64,000 nucleotides of DNA from Halorubrum sp. DM2 (GTDB lineage Archaea > Halobacteriota > Halobacteria > Halobacteriales > Haloferacaceae). Position 1 is the first letter of the stretch; every line of letters starts with the position of its first letter. The stretch covers positions 1,485,650-1,549,649 of the forward strand of contig NZ_LR594487.1 of the NCBI RefSeq assembly GCF_901686465.1, given 5' to 3'. This document shows, one piece after another, positions 16,634 to 25,372 of the stretch. A program made the position numbers and the translations under genes. The notes beneath the pieces were generated by a model, which was not told the origin of the DNA, made no database searches, and saw only the letters and a program-made list of their open reading frames with translations.

Positions 16634-17107
16634 CTACGGGCTCACCTCCGTCACGGTCGCGGCGTCGCGGACGCCGGACTCGACGACGAGGACGATCCGC
16701 GTTCCCTCCTCGATCGTCGTCGCCGTGTCGTTCTGTGCGACCTCGACCGTCAGTTGCTCGTCACCGAGCCAGAGCGCGGTGTCGGCGTCGCCGTCGACGG
16801 TGGTCGTCGCGTTCGGTCCGCTGACGTCGACGTACTCGTTGCCGACGACGAGCGTCGCGTCGTCCGCGACGAGGCCGACGGATCCCTCGTTGGTGGCGTT
16901 GACGGTGAGGATATCCGAGGTGGTGTCGTACGTGGCGTTCGTCACCGCGAACTCGGTGTTCTGTCGCTCCAGCGCACGCTCGTTGACGCCGTGTTGAGCG
17001 TCGGAGACGCGGTCGAGTCCGTTGGCCGCCACGGGGTAAAACGTCGTGAACGCGAAGAACAGCCCCGCGACGATGATGGCCGTGGACGCGGAGACGCTAA
17101 CGCCCAT
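16634..17107 (-). CDS. arlF: Archaellum stator component ArlF (FlaF)
   Basis: The 157-residue protein has an N-terminal membrane helix (MGVSVSASTAIIVAGLFFAF) followed by a beta-sandwich domain with NVTYD/NATNEGSVGLVADDATL-like strands. In other archaea ArlF binds the S-layer protein. Its start overlaps the end of arlCE by 11 nt, and the next gene is arlG. Several NxT sequons suggest glycosylation. Confidence 0.9.
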   Translation of the reverse strand: MGVSVSASTAIIVAGLFFAFTTFYPVAANGLDRVSDAQHGVNERALERQNTEFAVTNATYDTTSDILTVNATNEGSVGLVADDATLVVGNEYVDVSGPNATTTVDGDADTALWLGDEQLTVEVAQNDTATTIEEGTRIVLVVESGVRDAATVTEVSP

Positions 17108-19073
17108 CTCCCCACCCTCCGTCGGCCGGATCGGCGCGGTCGGAACGGGGATTCGGATCGTTCATCGGTCGCGTGGAACCGTTCCGGTCGCGTCGGTCCT
17201 CGCGGTGACCGTCGCGGCGGTCCGCGTCGGTCTGCGGCCGTGCGTCGCCGCGGTCCGTCGCGTCGTCGTGGTCCGCTCCGTTCGTTCGCCGCTCGCGGGC
17301 GTCGGGCGCGTCGCCGTGTCCGGACGCGTCGTGACCGTTCCGCTCCGGTGCCGGCCGATCGCCCCGCTTGTCGTGGCCGTTGCGGTCGACGTGGTTGGCG
17401 CGGCCGTTGCGGCCGGAGTCGCCCCGCCCGCGGTGCCGGCCGCCCCGGCGGCCGCCGACCGGCGACCCGCCGCCGACGAGCGACCCCCCGGCGAGGTCGT
17501 CCCAGCGGTCCAACAGTACCGCGTGGCTGTTGGTGCCGTTGAGCTGGGTCACGTACCGGAGGCTGCGGGTGTGGTGCTCGCGAACGAGTCGGTCGGTACC
17601 CGGCCGGTCGACGAGGTTGCGGTCGATGGTACCGAACCCGGAGAGGAAATCGCGGAGCCGCGCCGCGGCGTCGGGACCGATCCACTCGATCCGCTCGTAG
17701 TAGTTGATCGCGCGGACCGCGTCGGTGACGTCGCTCTCGGAGACGAGGAACTCCAGCCACTCCATCACGAGGAGGTCGCCGACGTAGTCGCCGGGCAGCT
17801 CGGTGAGGTACGGCTTGCCGCGGCCGCTTCCCCCGGAGAGGTCGTCCTCGCCGACGTACTGGAAGCCCCCGGACGCCTCGGCGGGGTCGCCGCCGGGTTG
17901 TCGGTCGGGCGCGGGGTCGGCCGCCGGTTCGGGGGTAGCGGCGGGTTCGGGGTCGGGCGCTGCGTCGGCCGGCTCCGGGTCGGCCGGTTCGTCGAAGCCG
18001 TCGTCGACGCCCCCGAGGTCGTCCCCGAGGCCGTCGTCCCCGAGACCGTCGTCGGCCTCGTCGAACGAGTCGGTTTCGTCGCCGGGGTCGGCGAACGAGT
18101 CGTCCCCGTCCTCGAACGGGTCGTCGTCCGCGGCGTCGTCGTCCTCCTCGGCCCAGTCGGCCTCCCCGGAGTCGTACTCTTCTTTCAGTTCGCTGAAGCT
18201 CTTTCCATCGTCGTTCATGTCGTCTCCGTCGTCCGCCGTTTCGGTCTCGGACGCGGCGTCGTCCGTGCTGTCGTCGTCCGGTTCCTCGAACTCCTCGTCG
18301 AAGTCGTCGTCGAGGTCGTCGAACTCGTCGTCCCCGTCGAAGTCGTCGAATCCGCCGTCGTCCTCGCCGTCGAGGTCGTCGAACTCGCCGCCGTCCTCGG
18401 CCTCGTCGTCGAAGCCGTCCGGCTCCTCCTCGTCGAGGAGGTCGTCGTCGAAGAACCCGTCCGCGTCCGCGTTCGCCACGTCCTCGTCGAGGTCCTCCTC
18501 CTCGCCGCCCTCCTCGTCGTCGAAGATGCCGAACGAGCCCTCGCCCCCGCCGGCAACGCTGTCGAAGCCGCCGCCGTCGTCGACGAAGGGGTTGATGCCG
18601 CGCGTGACCATCTCGTAGATGTCGAGGAGGTTGCGGACGTCCTCCTCGATGTCGTCGACCGCGGCGGAGATCTCCTCGTTCTCGGAGCGGACGGTCGAGA
18701 CCGTCGAGGAGAGCGAGGCGACCTCGTTTTCCAGCTCGTCGAGTCGGTTTTCGAGCTCGTCGGTCGCGGCACCGCCGCCGCCACCGCCGCCGCCGTCGTC
18801 GAACTCGTCGTCCCACTCGTCCATGCCGTCGAAGTCGTCGAAGCCGTCGCCGCCACCGCCGTCGCCGTCGCCACCGCCCATGCCGCCGCCCATCCCTCCG
18901 CCGCCCATGTCGCCGCCGAAGGGGTCATCGTTGCCGTCCATACCACCGGAACCGTCGTCGTCGGATCCGTCGTCGTCGAGGAACCTGTCGAGGACGCTCG
19001 CACCGACGAGCCCCAGCGTGGCGACTGCCCAGGCGGCGGTTGGAGCTCCCCACACCGGTAGTTCGAGGCCCAT
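17097..19073 (-). CDS. arlCE: Archaellum accessory fusion protein ArlCE (FlaCE), with an unusual Arg/His/Asp-rich tail
   Basis: In haloarchaea ArlCE links the chemotaxis signal (via CheF) to the archaellum motor. The 658-residue protein starts with a membrane-like segment (PTAAWAVATLGLVGASVLDR). A Gly/Met/Asp-rich stretch and a coiled coil of the FlaC type (DELENRLDELENEVASLSST, about 110-165) follow. Next come a very acidic disordered linker (about 190-340) and the FlaD/E domain (PYLTELPGDYVGDLLVMEWL, then SDVTDAVRAINYYERIEWIG). The last roughly 110 residues are low complexity in Arg, His, Asp, Gly and Asn, which is not part of the known domain. Confidence 0.9.
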   Translation of the reverse strand: MGLELPVWGAPTAAWAVATLGLVGASVLDRFLDDDGSDDDGSGGMDGNDDPFGGDMGGGGMGGGMGGGDGDGGGGDGFDDFDGMDEWDDEFDDGGGGGGGGAATDELENRLDELENEVASLSSTVSTVRSENEEISAAVDDIEEDVRNLLDIYEMVTRGINPFVDDGGGFDSVAGGGEGSFGIFDDEEGGEEEDLDEDVANADADGFFDDDLLDEEEPDGFDDEAEDGGEFDDLDGEDDGGFDDFDGDDEFDDLDDDFDEEFEEPDDDSTDDAASETETADDGDDMNDDGKSFSELKEEYDSGEADWAEEDDDAADDDPFEDGDDSFADPGDETDSFDEADDGLGDDGLGDDLGGVDDGFDEPADPEPADAAPDPEPAATPEPAADPAPDRQPGGDPAEASGGFQYVGEDDLSGGSGRGKPYLTELPGDYVGDLLVMEWLEFLVSESDVTDAVRAINYYERIEWIGPDAAARLRDFLSGFGTIDRNLVDRPGTDRLVREHHTRSLRYVTQLNGTNSHAVLLDRWDDLAGGSLVGGGSPVGGRRGGRHRGRGDSGRNGRANHVDRNGHDKRGDRPAPERNGHDASGHGDAPDARERRTNGADHDDATDRGDARPQTDADRRDGHREDRRDRNGSTRPMNDPNPRSDRADPADGGWGDGR

Positions 19074-19223
19074 TACCGTGTACGACCCGCAGAAGCTACT
19101 TCAATTCACCCCTCAAAATATCAACCATGAGAAAGCACGTCACGAGACGGAGAGCGCCCGGTGAAGGAACGGAAACGGAGAAAATCGGAACGCTCGGGGA
19201 GAGATCCGACGGCCGAACCGCGG

Positions 19224-19805
19224 TCAGATCGCGCGTTCGAAACCGTCCGCGGCCCGGACGACGAGACGCCCGTCGGGACCGAACCGGACCGTCCGGCCGA
19301 CGGTGTCGCCGACGTCGCTGGCGACGATCGGAACGCCGGCCGCGTCGAGTACCTCGCCGACCCGTTCCACGTTGCGCGGACCGACCGCGTCGGTGAGATC
19401 GAGCATCTCGGCCCCGCCGGCGACCCGCGCCTCCAGGCGCCGGGGATCGCCGCCGGCGTCGTCGAGCGCCGCGATCAGCGAGTCGACCCCGGTGTCGACG
19501 TACTTCGCGGGCCGCGAGACCGCGGTGGTCCGCCCCTCGCCCGCCGGCAGCATGGCGTGGAGGAGCCCGCGGACGCCCGCCCGGTCGTCGACGAGCGCGA
19601 CCGCGACGCAGGAGCCGAGGCCGCTGGTCGTCAGCACCGCGTCGTCGCTCGTGACCGCGAGTTCGCCCACGCCGACCTTGATCCGGCCGCGGTCGTCGGC
19701 CGTCGGACCGCCGGTGACAACGGTCGGCTCCGCGTCGCCGACCGCGTCGCTCCCCGTTCGGTCCGCCGGGTCGTCCGGCCGATCGTCGGAGAGCGAGCGG
19801 GTCAC
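19224..19805 (-). CDS. cheD: Chemoreceptor glutamine deamidase CheD
   Basis: CheD deamidates receptor glutamines and, with CheC, tunes receptor sensitivity. The 193-residue protein has the catalytic Cys66 in TTSGLGSCVAVALVD and His83 in GLLHAMLP, followed by KYVDTGVDSLI. The C-terminal half shows the RNVERVGEVLDAAGVPIVAS pattern of the family. An extra 40-residue acidic N-terminus precedes the domain. Its start overlaps the cheC stop (ATGA-type, 19802-19805), so the two are coupled. Confidence 0.9.
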   Translation of the reverse strand: MTRSLSDDRPDDPADRTGSDAVGDAEPTVVTGGPTADDRGRIKVGVGELAVTSDDAVLTTSGLGSCVAVALVDDRAGVRGLLHAMLPAGEGRTTAVSRPAKYVDTGVDSLIAALDDAGGDPRRLEARVAGGAEMLDLTDAVGPRNVERVGEVLDAAGVPIVASDVGDTVGRTVRFGPDGRLVVRAADGFERAI

Positions 19806-21004
19806 GACTCCGAGAGCCGGTCGAGCGCCCGCGCCAGTTCGCGCTCGTCGGGGAGCGCGTACACGTCACACCGCGCCTGGATCCCCTCCGTCCGGATCGC
19901 GGTGTCGATCACGAACCCGTAGTCCTGTCGCTCGCTCAGCTTGGCAACGAGCGGGCTGATCGTCGACGCGCCGATGTCGTGGACGAACTCCGGCGGGGAG
20001 TGGGTGATCGTCGTGCCGAGCACGTTCGCCCAGCCGTCGATGAACCCGCTCGTCATCACGTTGCCGAGCTCGCAGAGCGCGTTCTCGGCCATGTCGCCGA
20101 GCGGCTCGTCGGGGTCCATCGGTAACATCGCGTCCGCGACGGCCGCCGCCGACGACTCCTCGAAGAGGATGGCGAGGTAGCCGCTCGGCTGCCCCTGAAG
20201 CTCGAACACCGTGCCCGCGTGCGGCTCGGTGCCGACCTCGGCGGGCACGTCGGCGAGCGGGACGAACCGGAGCCGGCTCACGTCAACGCTGGTCTCCAGC
20301 CCGGTCATCATCGCGATGTTGTCGGCCGCGTTCGCCGACCCCTCCTTCGCCAGCGACGAGAACGTCGACAGCGACTCGTAGGGGACCGCCGTGCTGGTGG
20401 TGCCGCCGTTTGCCGCCGCAGCGGGCGCGTTACCGCCGCCTGCCGCGGGGGCCGTCTTCCCGACGATGAGGTCGCGGAAGGGCCCCGAGTCGGGCAGCAT
20501 GTAGATGGAGAAGTCGAGGTCGGTCGTCGTCGCGTCCAGCCGGCTCTCGAAGAGGAACACGCCGTCGCCGGCGAGCGCCCCGTCCGGCAGCACCGCCGCG
20601 CCGTCCGCCTCGAAGTACCGCGGCGGCGACATGTCGATCGCCTTGCCGAGGTAGTTCGCCCAGCCGTCGAGGAAGCCGCCCAGCGCGATGTTGCCGACCT
20701 CCGTCACCGCGCTCCGTTCCATCGACTGCCCGCCGGGGAGAAGCGAGAGCAGCGCGTCGGCGTTGACGGCGTCGAACGCGAGGACCGCCTCACCGTCCAG
20801 CCCGCCGCGGAGGCCGACGCTCACGCCGATGGACTCCCGGCCCGCGAACGACTCCGCGAGGTCCTCCCCGCTGGCGACGCTCGCGCCGGTCACCTCGACC
20901 GCGAGGTCCGTCCCGGTCAGGTCCGAGAGCGCGCCGGCGGCCTGTTTCGCCCCCTGTTCCGCGAGGCGGTTACACGCGCCGAGCGCGCGAACGTCGACCC
21001 GCAT
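19802..21004 (-). CDS. cheC: CheC-type phosphatase with two CheC domains
   Basis: CheC proteins dephosphorylate CheY-P and bind CheD. The 400-residue protein carries two homologous halves. The first has the canonical S-xxx-E-xx-N active site (Ser98, Glu102, Asn105 in SAVTEVGNIALGGFLDGWAN). The second has MAENALCELGNVMTSGFIDG, where the first position is Asn instead of Asp/Ser. A Gly/Ala/Asn linker joins the halves around residue 200. The gene shares one base with cheY (21004) and overlaps cheD, so cheY-cheC-cheD form one operon. Confidence 0.9.
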   Translation of the reverse strand: MRVDVRALGACNRLAEQGAKQAAGALSDLTGTDLAVEVTGASVASGEDLAESFAGRESIGVSVGLRGGLDGEAVLAFDAVNADALLSLLPGGQSMERSAVTEVGNIALGGFLDGWANYLGKAIDMSPPRYFEADGAAVLPDGALAGDGVFLFESRLDATTTDLDFSIYMLPDSGPFRDLIVGKTAPAAGGGNAPAAAANGGTTSTAVPYESLSTFSSLAKEGSANAADNIAMMTGLETSVDVSRLRFVPLADVPAEVGTEPHAGTVFELQGQPSGYLAILFEESSAAAVADAMLPMDPDEPLGDMAENALCELGNVMTSGFIDGWANVLGTTITHSPPEFVHDIGASTISPLVAKLSERQDYGFVIDTAIRTEGIQARCDVYALPDERELARALDRLSES

Positions 21005-21360
21005 TATACCGCCGAGCCGATGGCGTCGAGCACGTTCGGCTTCTGGAACGGCTTCGTGATGTACCCCTCAGCGCCCGCCTTGATCGCCGCCTTCATCTTC
21101 TCCTCCTGCCCGACGCTGGTGCACATGATCACCGTCGCCTCCGGGTTCTCCTCTAAGATCTCCGTCGTCGCCTCGATCCCGTCGCGGATCGGCATCACGA
21201 TGTCCATCATCACGAGGTCCGGCCCGTGTTCCTCGTACATGTTGACCGCCTCGACGCCGTTTTCCGCCTCCCCGACGATCTCGAACTCTCCTTCGAGAAT
21301 CTCTCGGAGGAGGTTCCGCATGAACTCCGAGTCGTCGGCGATGAGTACCCGCGTAGCCAT
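21004..21360 (-). CDS. cheY: Chemotaxis response regulator CheY
   Basis: The single-domain receiver has 118 residues, with acidic pocket Asp9-Asp10 (IADD), phosphoacceptor Asp53 in LVMMDIVMP, Thr81 in MCTS, and Lys103 in ITKPF. CheY-P binds the archaellum through CheF and ArlCDE to switch rotation. As the first gene of cheY-cheC-cheD, it has a TATA-like element just upstream and would be nearly leaderless. Confidence 0.95.
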   Translation of the reverse strand: MATRVLIADDSEFMRNLLREILEGEFEIVGEAENGVEAVNMYEEHGPDLVMMDIVMPIRDGIEATTEILEENPEATVIMCTSVGQEEKMKAAIKAGAEGYITKPFQKPNVLDAIGSAV

Positions 21361-21385
21361 TGTTGTCTGAACCGGGGTACAGCGA

Positions 21386-21393
21386 TCACTTAA
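21386..21393 (-). promoter_or_regulatory. TATA-like element for cheY-cheC-cheD
   Basis: On the minus strand the sequence GATTAAGTGATCG lies about 27-33 nt upstream of the cheY ATG. This is the spacing expected for a haloarchaeal TATA box giving a leaderless or very short-leader mRNA. Confidence 0.5.
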
Positions 21394-21465
21394 TCGCTCC
21401 CCCGCGGTTCTCAGTGCTGAGAATAGATCCGAGAGCCGAGGGACGGCTGAGAGTCGGACCGCAGC

Positions 21466-23829
21466 TCACACCCAGTGACCGAGGAGGTACGTCGCCCCGA
21501 CGAGGACCGTTCCGCCGAACGTCTCGCGCGTCCCGATGCCGAACGGCAGGAACGTCGCCGGCCCGTCTTCCCCGTCCTCGCCGCCCGAATCGCCGTCCGA
21601 GTCCGAGGAATTCTCGTCCGACTCCGAGCCGTTCTCGCTCCCCGTCGACGCGTCGTCGTCTCCAGACCCGTCACTCCCCGCGTCGGAGGGGTCGGTCGAG
21701 TCCGCGTCATCCGTGCCGTTTCCGTCGTCGGTCCCGTTTCCGTCATCGGAGTCCGCGTCGTCATCGTCGAGCGTCGTCTTCGCCGGATCGTCCGTGACGT
21801 TCAGCGTCCCGTTCCGCACGTCGCCGTCGACCGCGACGGTGAAGGGGTACTCGCCGGGGTCGAGACGGTCGACGCTCACGGACGAGAACGCGACGGTGCG
21901 CGACTCGTTCCCGGACAGCGTCAGGTCGCGGGAGGCGGTGAGATTCCCGTCGTCGACGTCGAGCGAGAGCGTTCCCTCGCCTTCGAGACCGCCGACGTTA
22001 CGGACGTCGACGGCGAGCGCGGAGAGGTTCCCGTCTTCGATGACAGTGGCGTTCGCGGTGGCGTTCTCGATTTCGAGCCGGTCCGGGTCAGACGTGTTGG
22101 AGACGACGACGACGGTCCGGCTGTCCTTGAGCGACGTCCCTTGGTACAGCTCGTAGTTCAGGCGAGTTCCGGGCGAGACGCCGTCGAGACCGGCGTCAAT
22201 TGTGAAGTTCCCGTCCGAGACCTCCATCGTCGCCTCCGTCCGGATCGGCTCGCCGGCGTCGTTCACGAAGTTCGCGGCCATCTCCTCGACCGGAAGGATC
22301 GAGGTCGTCCCCGTGACCGTCCCGCCGTCCGCCTCAACGAGGAGCTCGCCGTCGTCGGTGACGTGGTCGTACCGGATGTACCGTTCCCGGACGGAGAACG
22401 ACGCCTCAGCGCTGACGCCGCCGTCCGCCGCCTCCCAGTAGGGGAACTGTCCGGACGACGAGGGGGTCGCGTCGAACGCGGGAGGCGGCCCCTCACCGTC
22501 GCCACCGAACTCGTACCGCTCGCCCTCGGTCCCCTCCAGCGCGAACTCGACGGCGAACTCGTCGCCGGGCTCGGGGTCCCTCGTGAACGGTCCCCCGTCG
22601 CTCGTGTCCAAGACGATGTAGAAGCGCCCGGCCGTCGGGTCGTCGTCGCCAGCCGTTCCCTCGCTCGCGTCGGCCAATATCAGTGAGACGTCGTCCGGGT
22701 CGGCCGCCGAGAGATCGATCTCCGACGGCGCGCGGTTCCGACCGGGATTGGTCTGTCGGACCCGGAGCGAGACCCCCTCCTCGGCACCGAGGAAGTCGGT
22801 CAGGACGGTATGGTCGAGCTCCGTTCCGGCCTGTGCGTCCTCGGTCGACCCGGCGAAGTGCGAGAGCGCGCCCCAGATACCGCTCGACTCGAACCCGAGC
22901 ACGACCCGGTCGCCCTTCGTCACGGCGGTCCGGTCGAGTCCGTTCTCCCGGAGCGCGTCGAGCGACTCCTCGGCGTCGGGGTCGGCGTCCGGGAGGTCGT
23001 CGCGGTCGGCGGTGGTGAACACCTCAACCTCGTCGTGGAACCTCGGCTTCTCCAAGACGAGTTCCGCCCGCCCGGCCATCTCGACCGGCGTCACTTGCCC
23101 CGAATTCTCGACGACGAACGTCCCGTTGGTGATCGCCAGCCGGTATCGCTGCGGGGCTATCGGGCGCGGAAGTCCGCCGGCACCGGTCGCGCCCGGTATT
23201 TCCGAAGAATTTCGGGCAGCGGAGAGGTTCCCGGCGATCAGTTCCCCGTTCTCGTCACGGAACTCAATGCTACAGTCGGTCTGGCTACAGCTCGCAGGGT
23301 CGGTCGCGTCGGTCCCGAGGGTTCGCGTGTTGATCGTGTCGTCAAATTCGTTCAATTTGAGGACGTCAACGTAGCCGACAGACTGCCCCGAGTCGGTGAG
23401 TCGGTTCCCGCCGACGAGCAGGTAGGCTTCGTCATCCCCAGTGGCTTCGGCGGTATACCTGATGTCAACAGGATCCCCGGCGACACCGGTGTACACGTTT
23501 CGGCTGAACCCGCCGCTGATCTCGGCTCGGTCGGACGGGTCGGCGGCGATCGCCCGGCGGTCGTCCGCGGTGAGCGGAGCGGCGTTCCCCGCCTGAGTCG
23601 TCGGCGTCGGACCCTCCGACGAGATGGCGACGACTCCGGGGCCGGCGGCCGCGGCGACGACGAGCGCGAGGCAGGCGACGAGCGCGATGACCGCGGCCCG
23701 GAGCGTCGAGCGCCGCGCGCTCGTCTCCGTGGCGGCGGAGCGCTCGTCGCGCTCGGTCGAGTCGTATGAGAGGCGGTCAGCGTCGGCTGAGGAGCAGTCG
23801 GCGTCGTCCGGAGGGCATTCGGGTGTCAT
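21466..23829 (-). CDS. Large secreted/surface glycoprotein with membrane anchor
   Basis: The 787-residue protein has a 43-residue polar N-terminal extension, then a hydrophobic signal/anchor (TLRAAVIALVACLALVVAAA). The ectodomain is beta-rich and carries many NxS/T sequons. The pattern ISGGFSRNVYTGVAGDPVDI, FVNDAGEP and NVGGLEGEGTLSLDV resembles haloarchaeal surface proteins with BGTF/S-layer-type and CARDB-like repeats. A Ser/Asp/Gly/Asn stalk precedes a final hydrophobic run (TFGGTVLVGATYLLGHWV). No PGF motif is present. It lies between the che genes and the archaellins, on the same strand. A role at the envelope around the archaellum is possible but unproven. Confidence 0.8.
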   Translation of the reverse strand: MTPECPPDDADCSSADADRLSYDSTERDERSAATETSARRSTLRAAVIALVACLALVVAAAAGPGVVAISSEGPTPTTQAGNAAPLTADDRRAIAADPSDRAEISGGFSRNVYTGVAGDPVDIRYTAEATGDDEAYLLVGGNRLTDSGQSVGYVDVLKLNEFDDTINTRTLGTDATDPASCSQTDCSIEFRDENGELIAGNLSAARNSSEIPGATGAGGLPRPIAPQRYRLAITNGTFVVENSGQVTPVEMAGRAELVLEKPRFHDEVEVFTTADRDDLPDADPDAEESLDALRENGLDRTAVTKGDRVVLGFESSGIWGALSHFAGSTEDAQAGTELDHTVLTDFLGAEEGVSLRVRQTNPGRNRAPSEIDLSAADPDDVSLILADASEGTAGDDDPTAGRFYIVLDTSDGGPFTRDPEPGDEFAVEFALEGTEGERYEFGGDGEGPPPAFDATPSSSGQFPYWEAADGGVSAEASFSVRERYIRYDHVTDDGELLVEADGGTVTGTTSILPVEEMAANFVNDAGEPIRTEATMEVSDGNFTIDAGLDGVSPGTRLNYELYQGTSLKDSRTVVVVSNTSDPDRLEIENATANATVIEDGNLSALAVDVRNVGGLEGEGTLSLDVDDGNLTASRDLTLSGNESRTVAFSSVSVDRLDPGEYPFTVAVDGDVRNGTLNVTDDPAKTTLDDDDADSDDGNGTDDGNGTDDADSTDPSDAGSDGSGDDDASTGSENGSESDENSSDSDGDSGGEDGEDGPATFLPFGIGTRETFGGTVLVGATYLLGHWV

Positions 23830-24052
23830 CGTGTGTGGGAGTTCTCAGATGGCGGGCCGCGGACCGGCCCGCCGTCGGTTGGGCGGGACTCCGTGAGTCA
23901 CCGACTAAAGCGTACCCTCTCGATTATCACCGACAAAAATCGCAGGACGAGTTCGGACGCGTCGATCGGGGAGATCGGAAGACGACGGCGGGGTCCGCCG
24001 ATCGGGCGTTCCCCGAAGAATTAAATCCGACGGGAGTGGGACTTCGATCAGA

Positions 24053-24494
24053 ATGCCATCGTGTCCCCGCTGTGATGCGTCGACCGACGACGGTGACCGA
24101 TACTGCTCGGAGTGCGGCGCTCCGCAGACGGAGGACGCGGCCGAAGAGCTCGACGAGTACGTCCAACGGCAGGCGCAACAGGTCGCGGCGGGGGGCGGAG
24201 GCGGGAGATGGCGGCGGCGGGCCGGACGGGGTCGCGGACATGGAGACCTCACCGACCCGAAAGCAGCTCTGGCGGCGCGGCTGTTACGTCCTCGGCTACG
24301 GGACGACCGTCGTCGCGCTCACGCTCGTCCCGGCGATCGGTGCCTTTCCGCTGATCCTCGCGGGGATCGTGATCTTGCCGCCGGTCCGACGGCTCACCGC
24401 CCGGCCGCTGGGGAGTTCCCTGAAACGAGAGGTGATGGCCGGGCTCTACGCAATATTCGCGCTGATCGGCGTTGCGCTTCTGGTCCTGCTGTAG
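24053..24494 (+). pseudogene. Zinc-ribbon/two-helix membrane protein broken by a one-base frameshift
   Basis: The frame from ATG 24053 encodes a zinc ribbon (MPSCPRCDASTDDGDRYCSE, then CGAPQ) and a helix (LDEYVQRQAQQVAAG), but then becomes an Arg-rich nonsense tail. The following frame encodes METSPTRKQLWRRGCYVLGY and two membrane helices ending VALLVLL. Dropping one G from the six-G run at 24190-24195 joins both parts into a 146-residue protein, an architecture common in haloarchaea. Either the gene is a recent pseudogene or the run was miscounted. An alternative is two genes, with the second starting at ATG 24240. Confidence 0.7.
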
Positions 24495-24506
24495 GTCCTC
24501 GCGGAA

Positions 24507-25289
24507 TCACTCGATCCTGAAACCGCCCTGCTCTTCGGCTGCTCGAACCAGGTCCCCGATGCTGTCGCTCGCGGAGAGTCCCTGACTCGCCGCGAACCGC
24601 TTTATCATCACCGGCGGGATATCGACGGTGGTCTCGGAGGCGGCGAGCAGCAGGCCGATGGCCTCCGGAGTCGGCGAGCTCGGACCGGCGTTCGACGCGA
24701 ACCACGAGACGAGCGTGTCGAACGTCGCCGTCACGTCGTTCGAGACCATCCGCTGTCGGGTGGTGTCGCCGTTCGCGTGGAGCGTCGCGTCGATGCCGTA
24801 CGCGAACCCGTCGCCCTCGAAGGAGTCGGCCAGCCATCGGCTCACCGCCTGTCGGTCGACCGCGTCGCTCCCGGCCGCGGACCGATTTCGGCGCTGTCCG
24901 CCGGCGGCGTTCGGCGGTGGCTGCCCTCCGCCGGGCGGGTTCCCGCCGGACCGTTCTCCGCCGTGGGGTTGCTCGGCGGGGTTGGGCTGGCCGCCGGCGT
25001 TGGGGTGACCGCCAGCAGGCTGGTCGCGTTCGCCGACGCCGGGGCCGGCCGCGCTCGCCCGCGGGTCGTCGCCGGCGGGACGGCGATCCGAGGGGTTCGC
25101 CGGGTCGGCCGCGGTGAAGCCGGAGTCGTCGTCCGCGGGCGGCGCGTGGTGCTGCCCGCGCGATCGACCGACGTTGGGGCGGCCGTTCGTCCCGACGACG
25201 TAGCGGCCGTCCCCGATCTCGACGACGCTCTCGTCGTCGGTGAAGTCGAGCTCCTCCGGATCGGCCGGTAGCGCGTCGTCGTCACTCAT
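24507..25289 (-). CDS. Archaellum-island protein with disordered middle (DUF7500-like)
   Basis: The 260-residue protein has an N-terminal segment containing LDFTDDESVVEIGDGRYVVG and TNGRPNVG. A Pro/Gly/Asn/Asp-rich disordered middle (about 50-145) is followed by a helical C-terminal domain (AVSRWLADSFEGDGFAYGID onward). It resembles DUF7500 proteins that I recall next to haloarchaeal archaellin genes. It lies 83 nt after the last archaellin on the same strand and could be read through from the archaellin promoter. Function unknown. Confidence 0.7.
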   Translation of the reverse strand: MSDDDALPADPEELDFTDDESVVEIGDGRYVVGTNGRPNVGRSRGQHHAPPADDDSGFTAADPANPSDRRPAGDDPRASAAGPGVGERDQPAGGHPNAGGQPNPAEQPHGGERSGGNPPGGGQPPPNAAGGQRRNRSAAGSDAVDRQAVSRWLADSFEGDGFAYGIDATLHANGDTTRQRMVSNDVTATFDTLVSWFASNAGPSSPTPEAIGLLLAASETTVDIPPVMIKRFAASQGLSASDSIGDLVRAAEEQGGFRIE

Positions 25290-25372
25290 GGGTCGTGGTA
25301 GCGCACGCCGAAAAATAGGTGTTGCGGGCGGCCGAGCCGCCGCAAGGTGGTTACCGCGCTGTTCGAGGCTCG

